Source: Rhodospira trueperi (GTDB lineage Bacteria > Pseudomonadota > Alphaproteobacteria > Rhodospirillales > Rhodospirillaceae). From it: 64,000 bases of DNA. This document shows, piece by piece, positions 26,425 through 34,698 of this stretch. The notes under the pieces are model-generated. The model was not told where the DNA came from and did no database searches. It saw only the letters and a program-made list of their open reading frames with translations. The stretch lies in assembly GCF_900101965.1 (NCBI RefSeq), contig NZ_FNAP01000002.1, positions 1 to 64,000 on the forward strand, written 5' to 3'. The first letter of the stretch is position 1; every line of letters begins with the position of its first letter. The translations under genes were made by a program, and so were the position numbers.

Positions 26425-27927
26425 CTACGCCGACCGGGCGAAGCGGGCGATGGCGCTGGCCGGTACCAGGGCAAGGCCGCGTGCCCGGGCCGGCTCGATC
26501 CATGCCGCCAGGGCGGCGATGGTGGCGTCGCGGGGATGGCCGATGGCCACCGCGTGGCCATGGCGGGACGCCAGCCGCTCCAGCGCCGCCAGTTGCCGGT
26601 CCACGGCCCCGCGCTGCGGGTCGTGATCCAGAAACACCGTGCGCTCCAGGAAGGGCACGCCGGCCGCCGGGGCCAGCCGGGGCGCCACCGACGATCCCGT
26701 CGTGCGGCTGTCCAGGAACAGCAACTCGCGGCGCCGCGCCACCTCCATCACCACCCGCATCCCGGCGGCGTTCGCGGTGAAGCGCGAGCCCATGTGGTTG
26801 TTCAGTCCGATGTATCCGGAGAACCCCGCCAGGGCGCGTTCCAGCCGGCGCCGAATCTCGTCCGGCGCCTGTTCGACCATCAGCGCGCCCGGTCCCGGAT
26901 CAATGCCGGCGCTGCTCGGTTGCATGGGCATGTGCAGCATGCGTTCGTGGCCGCGCGCGCGTCCGGCCGCTGCCTGCGCCGGCAGATCCTTGGCGTAGGA
27001 CATGAAGGACAGCGTCAGCGGTCCCGGCAGCGACAGCACCCGCTGGGTGCGGGCACGGTCCAGGCCCAGATCGTCGATCACCACCGCGACCATGGGGTGG
27101 CGTCCCGGGTCGGGCACGTTCAGCGCGTTGGCGAGCCACAGCGGCGCGCGCGGCGCGGCAGGCGTGGTCAGGCCGGCCGGCGTGATCGGCATCGGTCCAG
27201 CCGCCGGGGCCAAGGCCGGGGCCGCGCCTGCCGGCGTCGGGTTCGACGCCATGGATACTTCGGGGGACACTCCGGGGAGCGGGTGATGGCCCTGCTCGGG
27301 CTTGTGGCCGGGCACGGGCGCGGGTTCGGGCAAACGGCTGGCGAGAATGGATCGATCCGGCACCACGACGCGCGCCGGCGCGGCGGGGGCATGAAGCACC
27401 TCGGGCGACGCTCCCTCGGCCATGGGCATGTCGATGCGCACGGCGGAGGCGTCGGGCACATCGGCCAGCGTCACGGTGCCGGGCGGTGGGCGGCGCGGGG
27501 GCATTGGCACGCTGGTCGTCGCCGGGGCCTCGGGGGCCTCGGGGCGCAGCCTCAGGCCGGCAATCAGGCCGACCGCGAACAGCACCGCCCCTCCGGCCAT
27601 GGCGCGACGGCTGATCGCCCCGCGCCTGGACCCCATGACATGGCGCGCCCCCCGGTTTCCGGACACGGCCCAGGCCGGCCCGCTCCGCGCACTTTTGCGG
27701 GTCGAGGCCCGGGAGGCGGCCTTTTTCGGTGTCGTCGGTTTTTTGGAGGCCGTCGCCTTCGTGGCGGCCGCCTTGGCGGGCTTCGTCGCGGTCCGGGCGC
27801 GGGTCGTCGTGGTTCCCTTCGCGGCCGACTTGGACGCCGGCGCGCGCTTGCGGGGACCGCTCTTGGTGGTCCCCTGAGCGGTTCCCCGACCGGACCCGCG
27901 TCCCTTTCCCGTGCCGCCCGTAGCCAT
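26425..27927 (-). CDS. divergent polysaccharide deacetylase (YibQ/DUF610) with long basic histone-like N-terminus
   Basis: The 500-residue product has three parts. Residues 1-109 are Lys/Arg/Ala/Thr/Ser-rich ('ATKPAKAAATKATASKK') like bacterial histone H1-type tails. One membrane helix follows ('MAGGAVLFAVGLIAGL', about 110-127). A Pro/Ala-rich linker leads to the divergent polysaccharide deacetylase domain (279-500: 'VAVVIDDLGLDRARTQ', 'GLNNHMGSRFTAN', 'LLFLDSRTT'). By the positive-inside rule the basic tail is cytoplasmic and the enzyme domain periplasmic, where it may act on cell-wall glycan. Start at ATG 27927; an AAGGA is 16 nt upstream, so a different start is possible. Confidence 0.82.
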   Translation of the reverse strand: MATGGTGKGRGSGRGTAQGTTKSGPRKRAPASKSAAKGTTTTRARTATKPAKAAATKATASKKPTTPKKAASRASTRKSARSGPAWAVSGNRGARHVMGSRRGAISRRAMAGGAVLFAVGLIAGLRLRPEAPEAPATTSVPMPPRRPPPGTVTLADVPDASAVRIDMPMAEGASPEVLHAPAAPARVVVPDRSILASRLPEPAPVPGHKPEQGHHPLPGVSPEVSMASNPTPAGAAPALAPAAGPMPITPAGLTTPAAPRAPLWLANALNVPDPGRHPMVAVVIDDLGLDRARTQRVLSLPGPLTLSFMSYAKDLPAQAAAGRARGHERMLHMPMQPSSAGIDPGPGALMVEQAPDEIRRRLERALAGFSGYIGLNNHMGSRFTANAAGMRVVMEVARRRELLFLDSRTTGSSVAPRLAPAAGVPFLERTVFLDHDPQRGAVDRQLAALERLASRHGHAVAIGHPRDATIAALAAWIEPARARGLALVPASAIARFARSA

Positions 27928-28081
27928 CCGTCCCGTTCCCGTGTCCTTAAGGATAAGGATGAAAATCAGTGTACATCGCAAAAGGATCAAGCGCAAAGCC
28001 TAACAAACCTCTTGCGCGACCACAAGAATGCCGTCCAGCCTCTTGAGATAATTGCATAAAACCAACCTCAAAAAAAGAGGG

Positions 28082-28897
28082 TCAGGGGTCTCCGGCGCCG
28101 ACGTCCAGGCGCGCCAGGTTCTCGCGCGCCGCCGCCGCCTCCGGCCCGTCCGGCGCCACCGAGATCAACCGCAGCCACGCTGCCCGCGCCGCGTCGGGAT
28201 TCCCTTGAAGGCGCAGGATATTGCCGCTCTCCAACAGCGCCGCCGGATGGTCGGGATGGGCCGCCAGCGCCGCCTGGGCATCGGCCGCCGCCGCGTCTAG
28301 TTCTCCCAGGCGGCGCAGCGTGGTGGCACGCAGGGCCAGCGCCTCGGCATCGCCCGGACTCAGATCCAGGGCGCGGTCCAGGTCGCGGGCCGCCTCCAAG
28401 TCGCGGCCCTGGTCGGCGCGCGCCGTGGCCCGGTCCAGCAGCAGTCCGGGCAGCAGGGCCGGCACGCCCTCGTCGGGCCGCGCGGCGAGGTCGATGGCGG
28501 TGCCCAGAACCACCTCCGCCTGCCCCGGACGGCCGGCCGACAGCCACGCCGTGCCGGCCTGGGCGAGCAGATCCAGGCGCAGCGGCAGCGCCTGCCGACT
28601 CTCCCGGGCCAGCGCTTCCAGACGGCTTGCCGCCTCGGCGAAGGCGCCCATATGGAACAGGGCGACGGCGGCGCAGTGACGCGCCGCCTCGCCGCCGCCC
28701 AGCCCCTCCCAGGACACGGCGGCGCCGAACGCATCCCGAGGCCGGTCCTCTGCCAGAGCCATGCACTGGGCGTACGCGGCCGGCGGATCCTCGATGGGCA
28801 GATCGGCGGCCCGGGCGCCGGTGGCCGAGACCGTCAGGCCCAGGGCCAGCCCGGCGACCCAAACCCCCGCCTTGGCCGTATCCCTCAACAGGTCCAT
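28082..28897 (-). CDS. exported TPR-repeat protein
   Basis: The 271-residue product starts with a signal peptide ('AGVWVAGLALGLTVSATGARAADLP', cleavage likely after ARA) and continues with helical TPR-type repeats; a clear one is 'LERALDLSPGDAEALALRATTLRRLGELDAAAADAQAALAAHPDHPAALLESGNILRLQGNPDAARAAW' in form. Such periplasmic TPR proteins mediate protein contacts, often in envelope assembly, but nothing here names a partner. I chose ATG 28897 over earlier in-frame starts because it directly precedes the signal peptide. It faces away from the epimerase gene. Confidence 0.78.
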   Translation of the reverse strand: MDLLRDTAKAGVWVAGLALGLTVSATGARAADLPIEDPPAAYAQCMALAEDRPRDAFGAAVSWEGLGGGEAARHCAAVALFHMGAFAEAASRLEALARESRQALPLRLDLLAQAGTAWLSAGRPGQAEVVLGTAIDLAARPDEGVPALLPGLLLDRATARADQGRDLEAARDLDRALDLSPGDAEALALRATTLRRLGELDAAAADAQAALAAHPDHPAALLESGNILRLQGNPDAARAAWLRLISVAPDGPEAAAARENLARLDVGAGDP

Positions 28898-29013
28898 GGC
28901 CGTCCCCCGTGTTTCTGCGACGTCGTTGCGGCGTGCGCCATGGCCCGGGATGATAGGCAGGCGCGGCGCCGCCGTCACGCCATGACACGAAACGCCAGAA
29001 AGGAGACCCGTCC

Positions 29014-29913
29014 ATGTCGTCCGACCGCCACCTGCTGTGCCTGGGCCTGGGATACACCGCGCGCCGGTTCGCGCGGGTCATGATGGCGCGCGGCTGGCGG
29101 GTGAGCGGCACCGCCCGCACCGACGCGGGCGCGGCCGCCGTGGCCCGGGACGGCATCACGGGACGGGTGTTCGACCGCGACCGCCCGCTGCCGGTGGAGA
29201 TCCTGCGGGACGTGACGCATGTGCTGGTCTCGGTTCCGCCCGACGAAGGCGGCGACCCCGTGCTCGACGTGATGACGCCGGCCTTCGCCGCCGCCGCGCC
29301 GGACTTGGCGTGGGTGGGGTACCTCTCGACCACCGGGATCTACGGCGATACCGGCGGCGCCTGGGTGGACGAGGACAGCCCGACCGTGCCGACCCAGGCG
29401 CGTTCCCGCCGCCGGTTGGAGGCCGAATCGGCATGGCTGGGTCTGCACCGCGACCACGGCCTGCCGGTGGAGGTGTTCCGCCTGTCCGGCATCTACGGGC
29501 CGGGTCGCAGCGCCCTGGACAGCGTGCGCACCGGCCGCGCCCACCGCGCGGTCAAGCCGGGGCATGTCTCCTGCCGTATTCATGTGGACGACATCGCCCA
29601 AGTGCTGGCCGCCGCCGTGGACCGCCCATCCCCGGGCACGATCTACACTCTGGCCGACCGCGAACCGGCGCCGCCCCAGGATGTGGTCGCCGAGGCCTGC
29701 GCGCTGCTGGGGGTCGAGCCGCCGCCCGAGGTGGCGCTGGAGGACGCCGGGCTGTCGCCCATGGCGCTCAGCTTCTACGCCGAGACCCGGCGCGTGCGTG
29801 CCGACCGCGTCGCGGAGCGGCTGGGCGTGCGGTTGCTGCATCCGACCTACCGCGAGGGCCTGCGGGCGATCCTCGCCGAGGAGCGCGGCAATGCGGGAGC
29901 CAACGAGCCGTGA
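29014..29913 (+). CDS. SDR-family NAD(P)-dependent epimerase/reductase (YeeZ-like)
   Basis: The 299-residue protein begins with a Rossmann dinucleotide motif variant 'LLCLGLGYTARRFARVMMARGW', as in the YeeZ branch of extended SDRs, and has 'YLSTTGIYGDTGGAWVDEDSP' and 'FRLSGIYGPGRSALD'. YeeZ-type proteins are of unknown substrate. The usual catalytic YxxxK is not obvious, as in other members. It overlaps the following nucleotidyltransferase by 4 bp (GTGA), pointing to co-translation. Confidence 0.85.
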   Translation: MSSDRHLLCLGLGYTARRFARVMMARGWRVSGTARTDAGAAAVARDGITGRVFDRDRPLPVEILRDVTHVLVSVPPDEGGDPVLDVMTPAFAAAAPDLAWVGYLSTTGIYGDTGGAWVDEDSPTVPTQARSRRRLEAESAWLGLHRDHGLPVEVFRLSGIYGPGRSALDSVRTGRAHRAVKPGHVSCRIHVDDIAQVLAAAVDRPSPGTIYTLADREPAPPQDVVAEACALLGVEPPPEVALEDAGLSPMALSFYAETRRVRADRVAERLGVRLLHPTYREGLRAILAEERGNAGANEP

Positions 29914-30533
29914 CCGGCATCGCGCGGGGACGGGGCCTGGGCGTCGTGCTGCTGGCCGCCGGGCAGGGGCGGCGCATGGGCGGGCCGAACAAACTGCTGC
30001 TGGATATGGCGGGAGCACCGCTGGTGAGGCACGGCGCGGCGTCGCTGGCCGCCCTGTTGCCGGAGGCGATCCGGGTCGCGGTGGTCGGACGCGACGCCGA
30101 TGCCGTGGCCGGGGCGCTCGACGGGCTGGGGTTCGCCGTCGCGCGCGGTTCCCGCACCGCCGAAGGGATGGGCGGGTCCCTGGCGGTCGGTGTGCGCACC
30201 CTGCCGGACGGACTGGACGGCGTGCTGGTGGCCCTGGGCGACATGCCCGGCCCCTGGGACGGAACCGTGCCCGCTCTGCTGGCGGCCTTCCGCGCCGCGC
30301 CCGATCCCGCCGGGGCCGTCGTGCGTCCGGTCCATGCCGGGCGCGAGGGTCATCCGGTGCTGTGGGGCGCGGGCTTTCGGCCCGCCCTGGAGGCGCTGGG
30401 CGGAGACATCGGCGGCCGGGACATTCTGCGCGCCCACCCCGACCGCCGGATCCGGGTTCCGGTCCTCGATCCCGCCTGCACACGCGACATCGACCGTCCC
30501 GAGGATCTGGACGGCGGCGCGTCCCCGCCCTGA
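29910..30533 (+). CDS. MobA/MocA-like nucleotidyltransferase (molybdenum cofactor cytidylyltransferase-like)
   Basis: A GTG start overlapping the previous stop gives 207 residues. The N-terminal signature 'GVVLLAAGQGRRMGGPNKLLLDMAGAPLVRH' is the NTP-binding loop of MobA-like transferases; 'LVALGDMPGPWDGTVPALLAAF' and 'GHPVLWGAGFRPALEALGGDIGGRDIL' match MocA, which adds CMP to molybdopterin for xanthine dehydrogenase-type enzymes. MobA (GMP) cannot be excluded, but the 'GHP' motif favours MocA. No molybdoenzyme is encoded nearby. Confidence 0.85.
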   Translation: MTGIARGRGLGVVLLAAGQGRRMGGPNKLLLDMAGAPLVRHGAASLAALLPEAIRVAVVGRDADAVAGALDGLGFAVARGSRTAEGMGGSLAVGVRTLPDGLDGVLVALGDMPGPWDGTVPALLAAFRAAPDPAGAVVRPVHAGREGHPVLWGAGFRPALEALGGDIGGRDILRAHPDRRIRVPVLDPACTRDIDRPEDLDGGASPP

Positions 30534-30618
30534 TCGGTCGGACGACACCAGGGCAATCGGGTGAACGAGGATGCATTCGCCGAGACAGAACCCCAGGCCA
30601 GAAGCCCACACAAAACCC

Positions 30619-30654
30619 GTCATTGCTTCGTGACTTCGTTCCTCGCAATGACGG
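30619..30654. repeat. short palindrome CGTCATTGC..GCAATGACG (family D core)
   Basis: CGTCATTGC and GCAATGACG are 9-bp perfect inverted arms 18 bp apart. The same pair forms the core of the long repeats at 24431-24742 and 46721-47031. It lies in the 290-bp gap before the prolyl aminopeptidase gene, which otherwise shows nothing recognisable. Confidence 0.6.
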
Positions 30655-30825
30655 TCTGCGTGTTCTGCTCGCGCGGAAACCGCTCGCGTGGATTGGTGCC
30701 TCCGCAGGCGTTGTTCACCAGATTGCCCTGCTGACGACATCGAAAAAGGTGGTCTTTGGGGGGTGGGCCGTCGTAAGCAGGGGCACGCCCTGCGGCCGCC
30801 ACCGACCGTGAGACAGAGGATCGCC

Positions 30826-31785
30826 GTGAGCGCCAACGCCACCACCAGATATGCGGACCTGCCCGATCTGCATCCGCCCGCCACGCCGTTCGAGTCGGGC
30901 GTGCTGGCGGTGCCGGAGGGCCATGCCCTGTACTGGGAACAGTGCGGCAATCCCGACGGCCTGCCCGTGGTCTTTCTGCACGGCGGCCCCGGGGCCGGGA
31001 CCTCCCCGACGTACCGTCGCTTCTTCGATTCGAAACGCCATCGCGCGGTGCTGTTTGATCAGCGCGGCTGTGGGCGCTCGACGCCCCGGGCCTCGCTGGA
31101 CGCCAACACCACCTGGGACCTGGTGGACGACATCGACCGCCTGCGCCGCCACCTGGGCATCGAGCGCTGGCTGGTGGTGGGCGGCTCCTGGGGCAGCACC
31201 CTGGCGCTGGCCTACGGGCAGACCTTTCCGGACCACTGCCTGGGCTTCGTGCTGCGCGGCATCTTCCTGTTCCGGGCGATCGAGGTCGACTGGTTCCTGT
31301 CGGGCATGGGCACGATCTTCCCCGAGGCGCACGCGGCCTTCCTGGGATTCCTGCCCGCCGACGAGCGCGCCACGCCGCTGCACAGCTATTATCGGCGGCT
31401 GTGCGATCCGGCACCGTCGATTCACGGCCCGGCGGCGGTGGCCTGGAGCCGCTACGAGGAAGCCTGTTCGCGGCTGGTGCCACGCCTGACCGAGGGCTCG
31501 CCCGAGGCCTGTCTGCCGCTGGCGCGGATGGAGGCGCACTACATGATCCACGCCGGTTTTCTAGAGGAAGGGCAGTTGCTGCGCGATCTGCCGCGCATCC
31601 GGCACCTGCCGGCGACCCTGGTCGAGGGCCGCTATGACATTGTCTGCCCGCCCCGCACGGCCTGGGATCTGCATCAGGCTTGGCCCTGCAGCCGGCTCGT
31701 CATGGTGCCCGACGCCGGTCATGCCGCCATGGAACCCGGCATTCGGCGCGGCATGATTGAGGCGCTCAACGCCATGACGCCATGA
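30826..31785 (+). CDS. pip: prolyl aminopeptidase (proline iminopeptidase)
   Basis: The GTG at 30826 with AGAGGA 5-9 nt upstream gives 319 residues, the standard length. It is an alpha/beta hydrolase with the S33 signature: oxyanion 'VVFLHGGPGAGTSPTYRRFFD', 'FDQRGCGRSTP', nucleophile Ser in 'VVGGSWGSTLALAY', Asp in 'VEGRYDIVCPP' and His in 'PDAGHAAMEP'. It removes N-terminal proline from peptides in the cytoplasm. A longer frame upstream lies in repeat-rich DNA and is not used. Confidence 0.94.
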   Translation: MSANATTRYADLPDLHPPATPFESGVLAVPEGHALYWEQCGNPDGLPVVFLHGGPGAGTSPTYRRFFDSKRHRAVLFDQRGCGRSTPRASLDANTTWDLVDDIDRLRRHLGIERWLVVGGSWGSTLALAYGQTFPDHCLGFVLRGIFLFRAIEVDWFLSGMGTIFPEAHAAFLGFLPADERATPLHSYYRRLCDPAPSIHGPAAVAWSRYEEACSRLVPRLTEGSPEACLPLARMEAHYMIHAGFLEEGQLLRDLPRIRHLPATLVEGRYDIVCPPRTAWDLHQAWPCSRLVMVPDAGHAAMEPGIRRGMIEALNAMTP

Positions 31786-31806
31786 TCCGAGCTCCGCTCG
31801 CGGACG

Positions 31807-31915
31807 CGTAGGTTGGGGTGAGCGAAGCGAACCCCAACACCGAACCCCAACACCGAACCCCAACACCGGGCCGAAACGTTGGGGTTCGGTGCGCAGCACC
31901 TCACCCCAACCTACG
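31807..31915. repeat. palindromic repeat 'CGTAGGTTGGGGTGAG', family A copy 3 with internal tandem repeat
   Basis: The terminal arms CGTAGGTTGGGGTGAG and CTCACCCCAACCTACG are as in copy 2. The left inner arm is expanded into three tandem copies of CGAACCCCAACAC (31828-31866). The right inner arm ACGTTGGGGTTCGG is single. It fills the gap between two convergent genes. Confidence 0.82.
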
Positions 31916-31971
31916 GATCCCTGTCCATCGCCAGGGCCAGGGGCAGGGAATGAACCAAGCGGTCTCCGGCG

Positions 31972-32442
31972 TCACGCCACCGACGGGCTGGGGTCCAGAA
32001 GCTGAAGCCGCGCCGCCCGCAGCCGCTCGCCCATGATCGGCACGAACCGGTTGAGCAGGTGATAGCCCAGTTCGGAGTCGGTCTCCATCTTGGCGCGCAG
32101 GCAGACCGCGTCCAGACTGACCGCCCGCAGCAGGCCGACGGCGCGGGCATCAAACGTCCAGCGGTACGGCGGCACCAGCCACGACCAGCCCAGGATATCG
32201 TCGGCGTGCAGCGTTTCCAGGACCACCGGACCCCGGCCGGGCACCGCGACTTGCACCGCCACCTGTCCGTGCCGGATGATGTAGAACCGGTCGGCAAATC
32301 CGCCCTCGCTGAACACGGTGTCGCCGTCGTCGAACCGCTCGTTGCGGGCGCATCCCGCCAGGTCGTCCAGAATCCGCTGATCCATGCTGGCGAAGAATGG
32401 ATGCGCGTTCAGCAGCTCATCCAGTCCGTGGATCTCAGCCAT
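31972..32442 (-). CDS. stand-alone cyclic-nucleotide-binding domain protein
   Basis: The 156-residue protein is one Crp-type cNMP-binding domain: 'HPFFASMDQRILDDLAGCARNERFDDGDTVFSEGGFADRFYIIRHGQVAVQV', then 'LHADDILGWSWLVPPYRWTFDARAV', and a long C-helix. In cAMP-binding members the phosphate loop carries 'GE..L' plus 'RSA'; here 'GWSWLVPPYRWTFDA' replaces it, as in ligand-free relatives that act as accessory sensors. No HTH follows, so it is not a CRP-like transcription factor by itself. Convergent with pip; partner unknown. Confidence 0.8.
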   Translation of the reverse strand: MAEIHGLDELLNAHPFFASMDQRILDDLAGCARNERFDDGDTVFSEGGFADRFYIIRHGQVAVQVAVPGRGPVVLETLHADDILGWSWLVPPYRWTFDARAVGLLRAVSLDAVCLRAKMETDSELGYHLLNRFVPIMGERLRAARLQLLDPSPSVA

Positions 32443-32515
32443 CGGTCTTTCTCCCCTTGGTCCCCGTGCCCCTGATCATGCCGGCCGGCCCTGTTCCCCC
32501 AGGCCATGCGCCGCG

Positions 32516-34012
32516 CTAGCCCGCTTCCCGCAGCAAGGTGAGCTGGCGGGCGCGGTTTCCCCCTTCCTCGTCCACCAGTGGGATCGGATACTCTCCCGTG
32601 AAGTAATGGTCCAGATAACGCGGGTTGTTCGGGTCGCGCCCCGGCTCGCCCAGCGCGCGGTACAGGCCGTCGAGCGAGACGAAGGCTAGACTGTCGGCGT
32701 CGATGTAACTCGCCATGCCCTCCTCGCCCATGCGGCTGGCCAGCAACTCCGCCTGCGTCGGCGTGTCGATGCCGTAGAAGCAGGGATGGCGGATCGGCGG
32801 ACTGGCGACGCGCATATGCACCTCGCGGGCGCCGGCCTCGCGCACCATCTGCACGATCTTGACGGAGGTGGTGCCGCGCACGATGGAATCGTCGATCAGC
32901 ACCACGCGCTTGCCGGCCAGGACGGCGCGGTTGCCGTTGTGCTTCAGGCGCACACCCAGGTGACGGATCTCGTTGGTCGGCTCGATGAAGGTGCGTCCGA
33001 CGTAGTGATTGCGGATAATGCCCAGGTCGAACGGCAGCCCGGCCCCCTCGGCGAACCCGAGCGCGGCCGGCACGCCGGAATCGGGCACGGGCACCACGAT
33101 GTCGGCGTCGGCGGGCGCCTCGCGCGCCAGTTCCCGGCCGATGGCCTTGCGCGTCTCGTGGATGCTGCGGCCGGCCATGATGCTGTCGGGTCGTGCGAAA
33201 TACACGTACTCGAACAGGCACGGGCGCGGCTGCACCGGGCGAAACGGGCGGAAGCTCTCGATCCCCTCACGGGTGATCACCACCATTTCGCCCGGCTCGA
33301 TGTCACGAACCAACTCGGCGCCGATGATGTCGAAGGCGCAGGATTCCGACGCCAGGATGTGGGCGTCGCCGCGCCGGCCCAGGACGAGTGGTCGCACCCC
33401 GTAGGGGTCGCGCACGCCCACCAGCTTCTGCCGGGTCAGCAGCACCAGAGAATAGGCACCGACCACCTGCAACAATGCCTCCACCAGCCGGTCCACCATG
33501 CGTCCCTTGGCGTGGGCCATCAGGTGCAGGATCACCTCGGTATCGGTGGTGGACTGGAAGATCGCGCCCTTGCGGATCAACTCGTCGCGCAGTGTGAGGG
33601 CGTTGGTCAGGTTGCCGTTGTGGGCGACCGCCACGCCGCCCAGGTCGAGGTCGGCGAACAGCGGCTGGACGTTGCGGGGATTGGATTCGCCGGTGGTCGA
33701 GTACCGGTTGTGGCCGATGGCCGCGTCGCCGACCAGCCGGTCCATCACCGCCGGGGACGAGAACACGTCGCCGACGTGCCCCTGGTCCCGGTGGGCGTTA
33801 AAGCGGTCGCCGTCATGGGAGACGATGCCGGTGGCTTCCTGACCTCGGTGTTGCAGGGCGTGCAGGCCGAGCGCGGCATGGGCCGCCGCGTCGGTGGTGC
33901 CGAGAATGCCGAACACCGCGCAAGCCTCGCGCAGACGGTCGGTGGCGGGATCGTAGATCAGCGGTGTCCCAGGGGGGGGCAAGAGGGACGCCTTGCGGGG
34001 TGTTGGTGTCAC
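32516..34012 (-). CDS. purF: amidophosphoribosyltransferase PurF
   Basis: PurF transfers the glutamine amide to PRPP, the first committed step of purine synthesis. I chose the GTG at 34012 (CGGAG 7 nt upstream), giving 498 residues with a 30-residue propeptide before the nucleophile Cys31 ('REACAVFGI'); a GTG at 34078 overlapping the cvpA stop is an alternative. Glutaminase motifs 'IGHNRYSTTGES' and 'VAHNGNLTN', and the PRPP site 'VVLIDDSIVRGTTS' are present. The CFxCFTG cysteine pair of iron-sulphur PurF is replaced by 'HYFTGEYP', so no cluster is expected. It lies in a radA-cvpA-purF operon. Confidence 0.93.
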   Translation of the reverse strand: MTPTPRKASLLPPPGTPLIYDPATDRLREACAVFGILGTTDAAAHAALGLHALQHRGQEATGIVSHDGDRFNAHRDQGHVGDVFSSPAVMDRLVGDAAIGHNRYSTTGESNPRNVQPLFADLDLGGVAVAHNGNLTNALTLRDELIRKGAIFQSTTDTEVILHLMAHAKGRMVDRLVEALLQVVGAYSLVLLTRQKLVGVRDPYGVRPLVLGRRGDAHILASESCAFDIIGAELVRDIEPGEMVVITREGIESFRPFRPVQPRPCLFEYVYFARPDSIMAGRSIHETRKAIGRELAREAPADADIVVPVPDSGVPAALGFAEGAGLPFDLGIIRNHYVGRTFIEPTNEIRHLGVRLKHNGNRAVLAGKRVVLIDDSIVRGTTSVKIVQMVREAGAREVHMRVASPPIRHPCFYGIDTPTQAELLASRMGEEGMASYIDADSLAFVSLDGLYRALGEPGRDPNNPRYLDHYFTGEYPIPLVDEEGGNRARQLTLLREAG

Positions 34013-34077
34013 AAGTGGCTCCGTATGGGCCGGACGGGCGCGGTCGCGCGGGGCGGTCTTGGCGCGCGCGCCCGGCA

Positions 34078-34698
34078 CTACTGGTTGGCCCCGGTGCGCC
34101 CCGACTCGTCGGAGCGCATCAGGTCATCGCGGATGGTCCGATCAAGCAGGCCGGTTCCGGGGGCCTCCGCGCCGGGCTCGGCCGGTGTTCCCTCCTCGCC
34201 GGGAATCAGGTCCTCCGGCACCAGCGCCACCAGGGCTTGGGCGCCTTGCTGGATGGTCGGCATGCTGCGGGCCTGCTGCACCCAGACCGGCTGGGTGTCC
34301 GGCGGCACCAGCCAGGACGCTGCGATATACAGCACGACCACGATCACCCCGCCGCGCGCCAACCCGAACAGGAATCCCAACGTGCGGTCGACGGTGTTCA
34401 AAGCGCTTTCCTGCACCCGGCGGGCGATCACGGCCGTGATGAACGACAGAACGAGCAGGACCCCCAGGAAGATCACGATCACGGCGGCCAAGTCGGCGGC
34501 CCAGTCGATGGGGATGTACTGCCGGACGTACGGCTGGGCGTGCGGCAGGCCATAGATGGCGGCCAGGATGGCACCGATCCAGGCGCCGATGCCCAGGACC
34601 TCGTGCACGAACCCCCGGAAGAAGGCCAGGGCCCCCGAGATCACAAGGATAATCAGGACGACGATGTCCACCGGATTGACCGGCCAGTTCTCCATCAT
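34078..34698 (-). CDS. cvpA: CvpA family membrane protein
   Basis: The 206-residue protein has four membrane helices in the CvpA pattern ('DIVVLIILVISGALAFFRGFVHEVLGIGAWIGAILAA' is the typical first segment) and an acidic cytoplasmic or periplasmic tail of about 60 residues. CvpA is an inner-membrane protein linked to envelope homeostasis and, in E. coli, to colicin V production; it is very commonly encoded next to purF, as here. Its start overlaps the radA stop by 4 bp. Two adjacent ATGs (34698, 34695) are possible. Confidence 0.92.
   Translation of the reverse strand: MMENWPVNPVDIVVLIILVISGALAFFRGFVHEVLGIGAWIGAILAAIYGLPHAQPYVRQYIPIDWAADLAAVIVIFLGVLLVLSFITAVIARRVQESALNTVDRTLGFLFGLARGGVIVVVLYIAASWLVPPDTQPVWVQQARSMPTIQQGAQALVALVPEDLIPGEEGTPAEPGAEAPGTGLLDRTIRDDLMRSDESGRTGANQ

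Noticed and set aside
31828-31866. Possible small CRISPR-like array (three CGAACCCCAACAC units).
   Set aside because: The units abut without spacers and form part of the family A palindrome; no cas gene is near.
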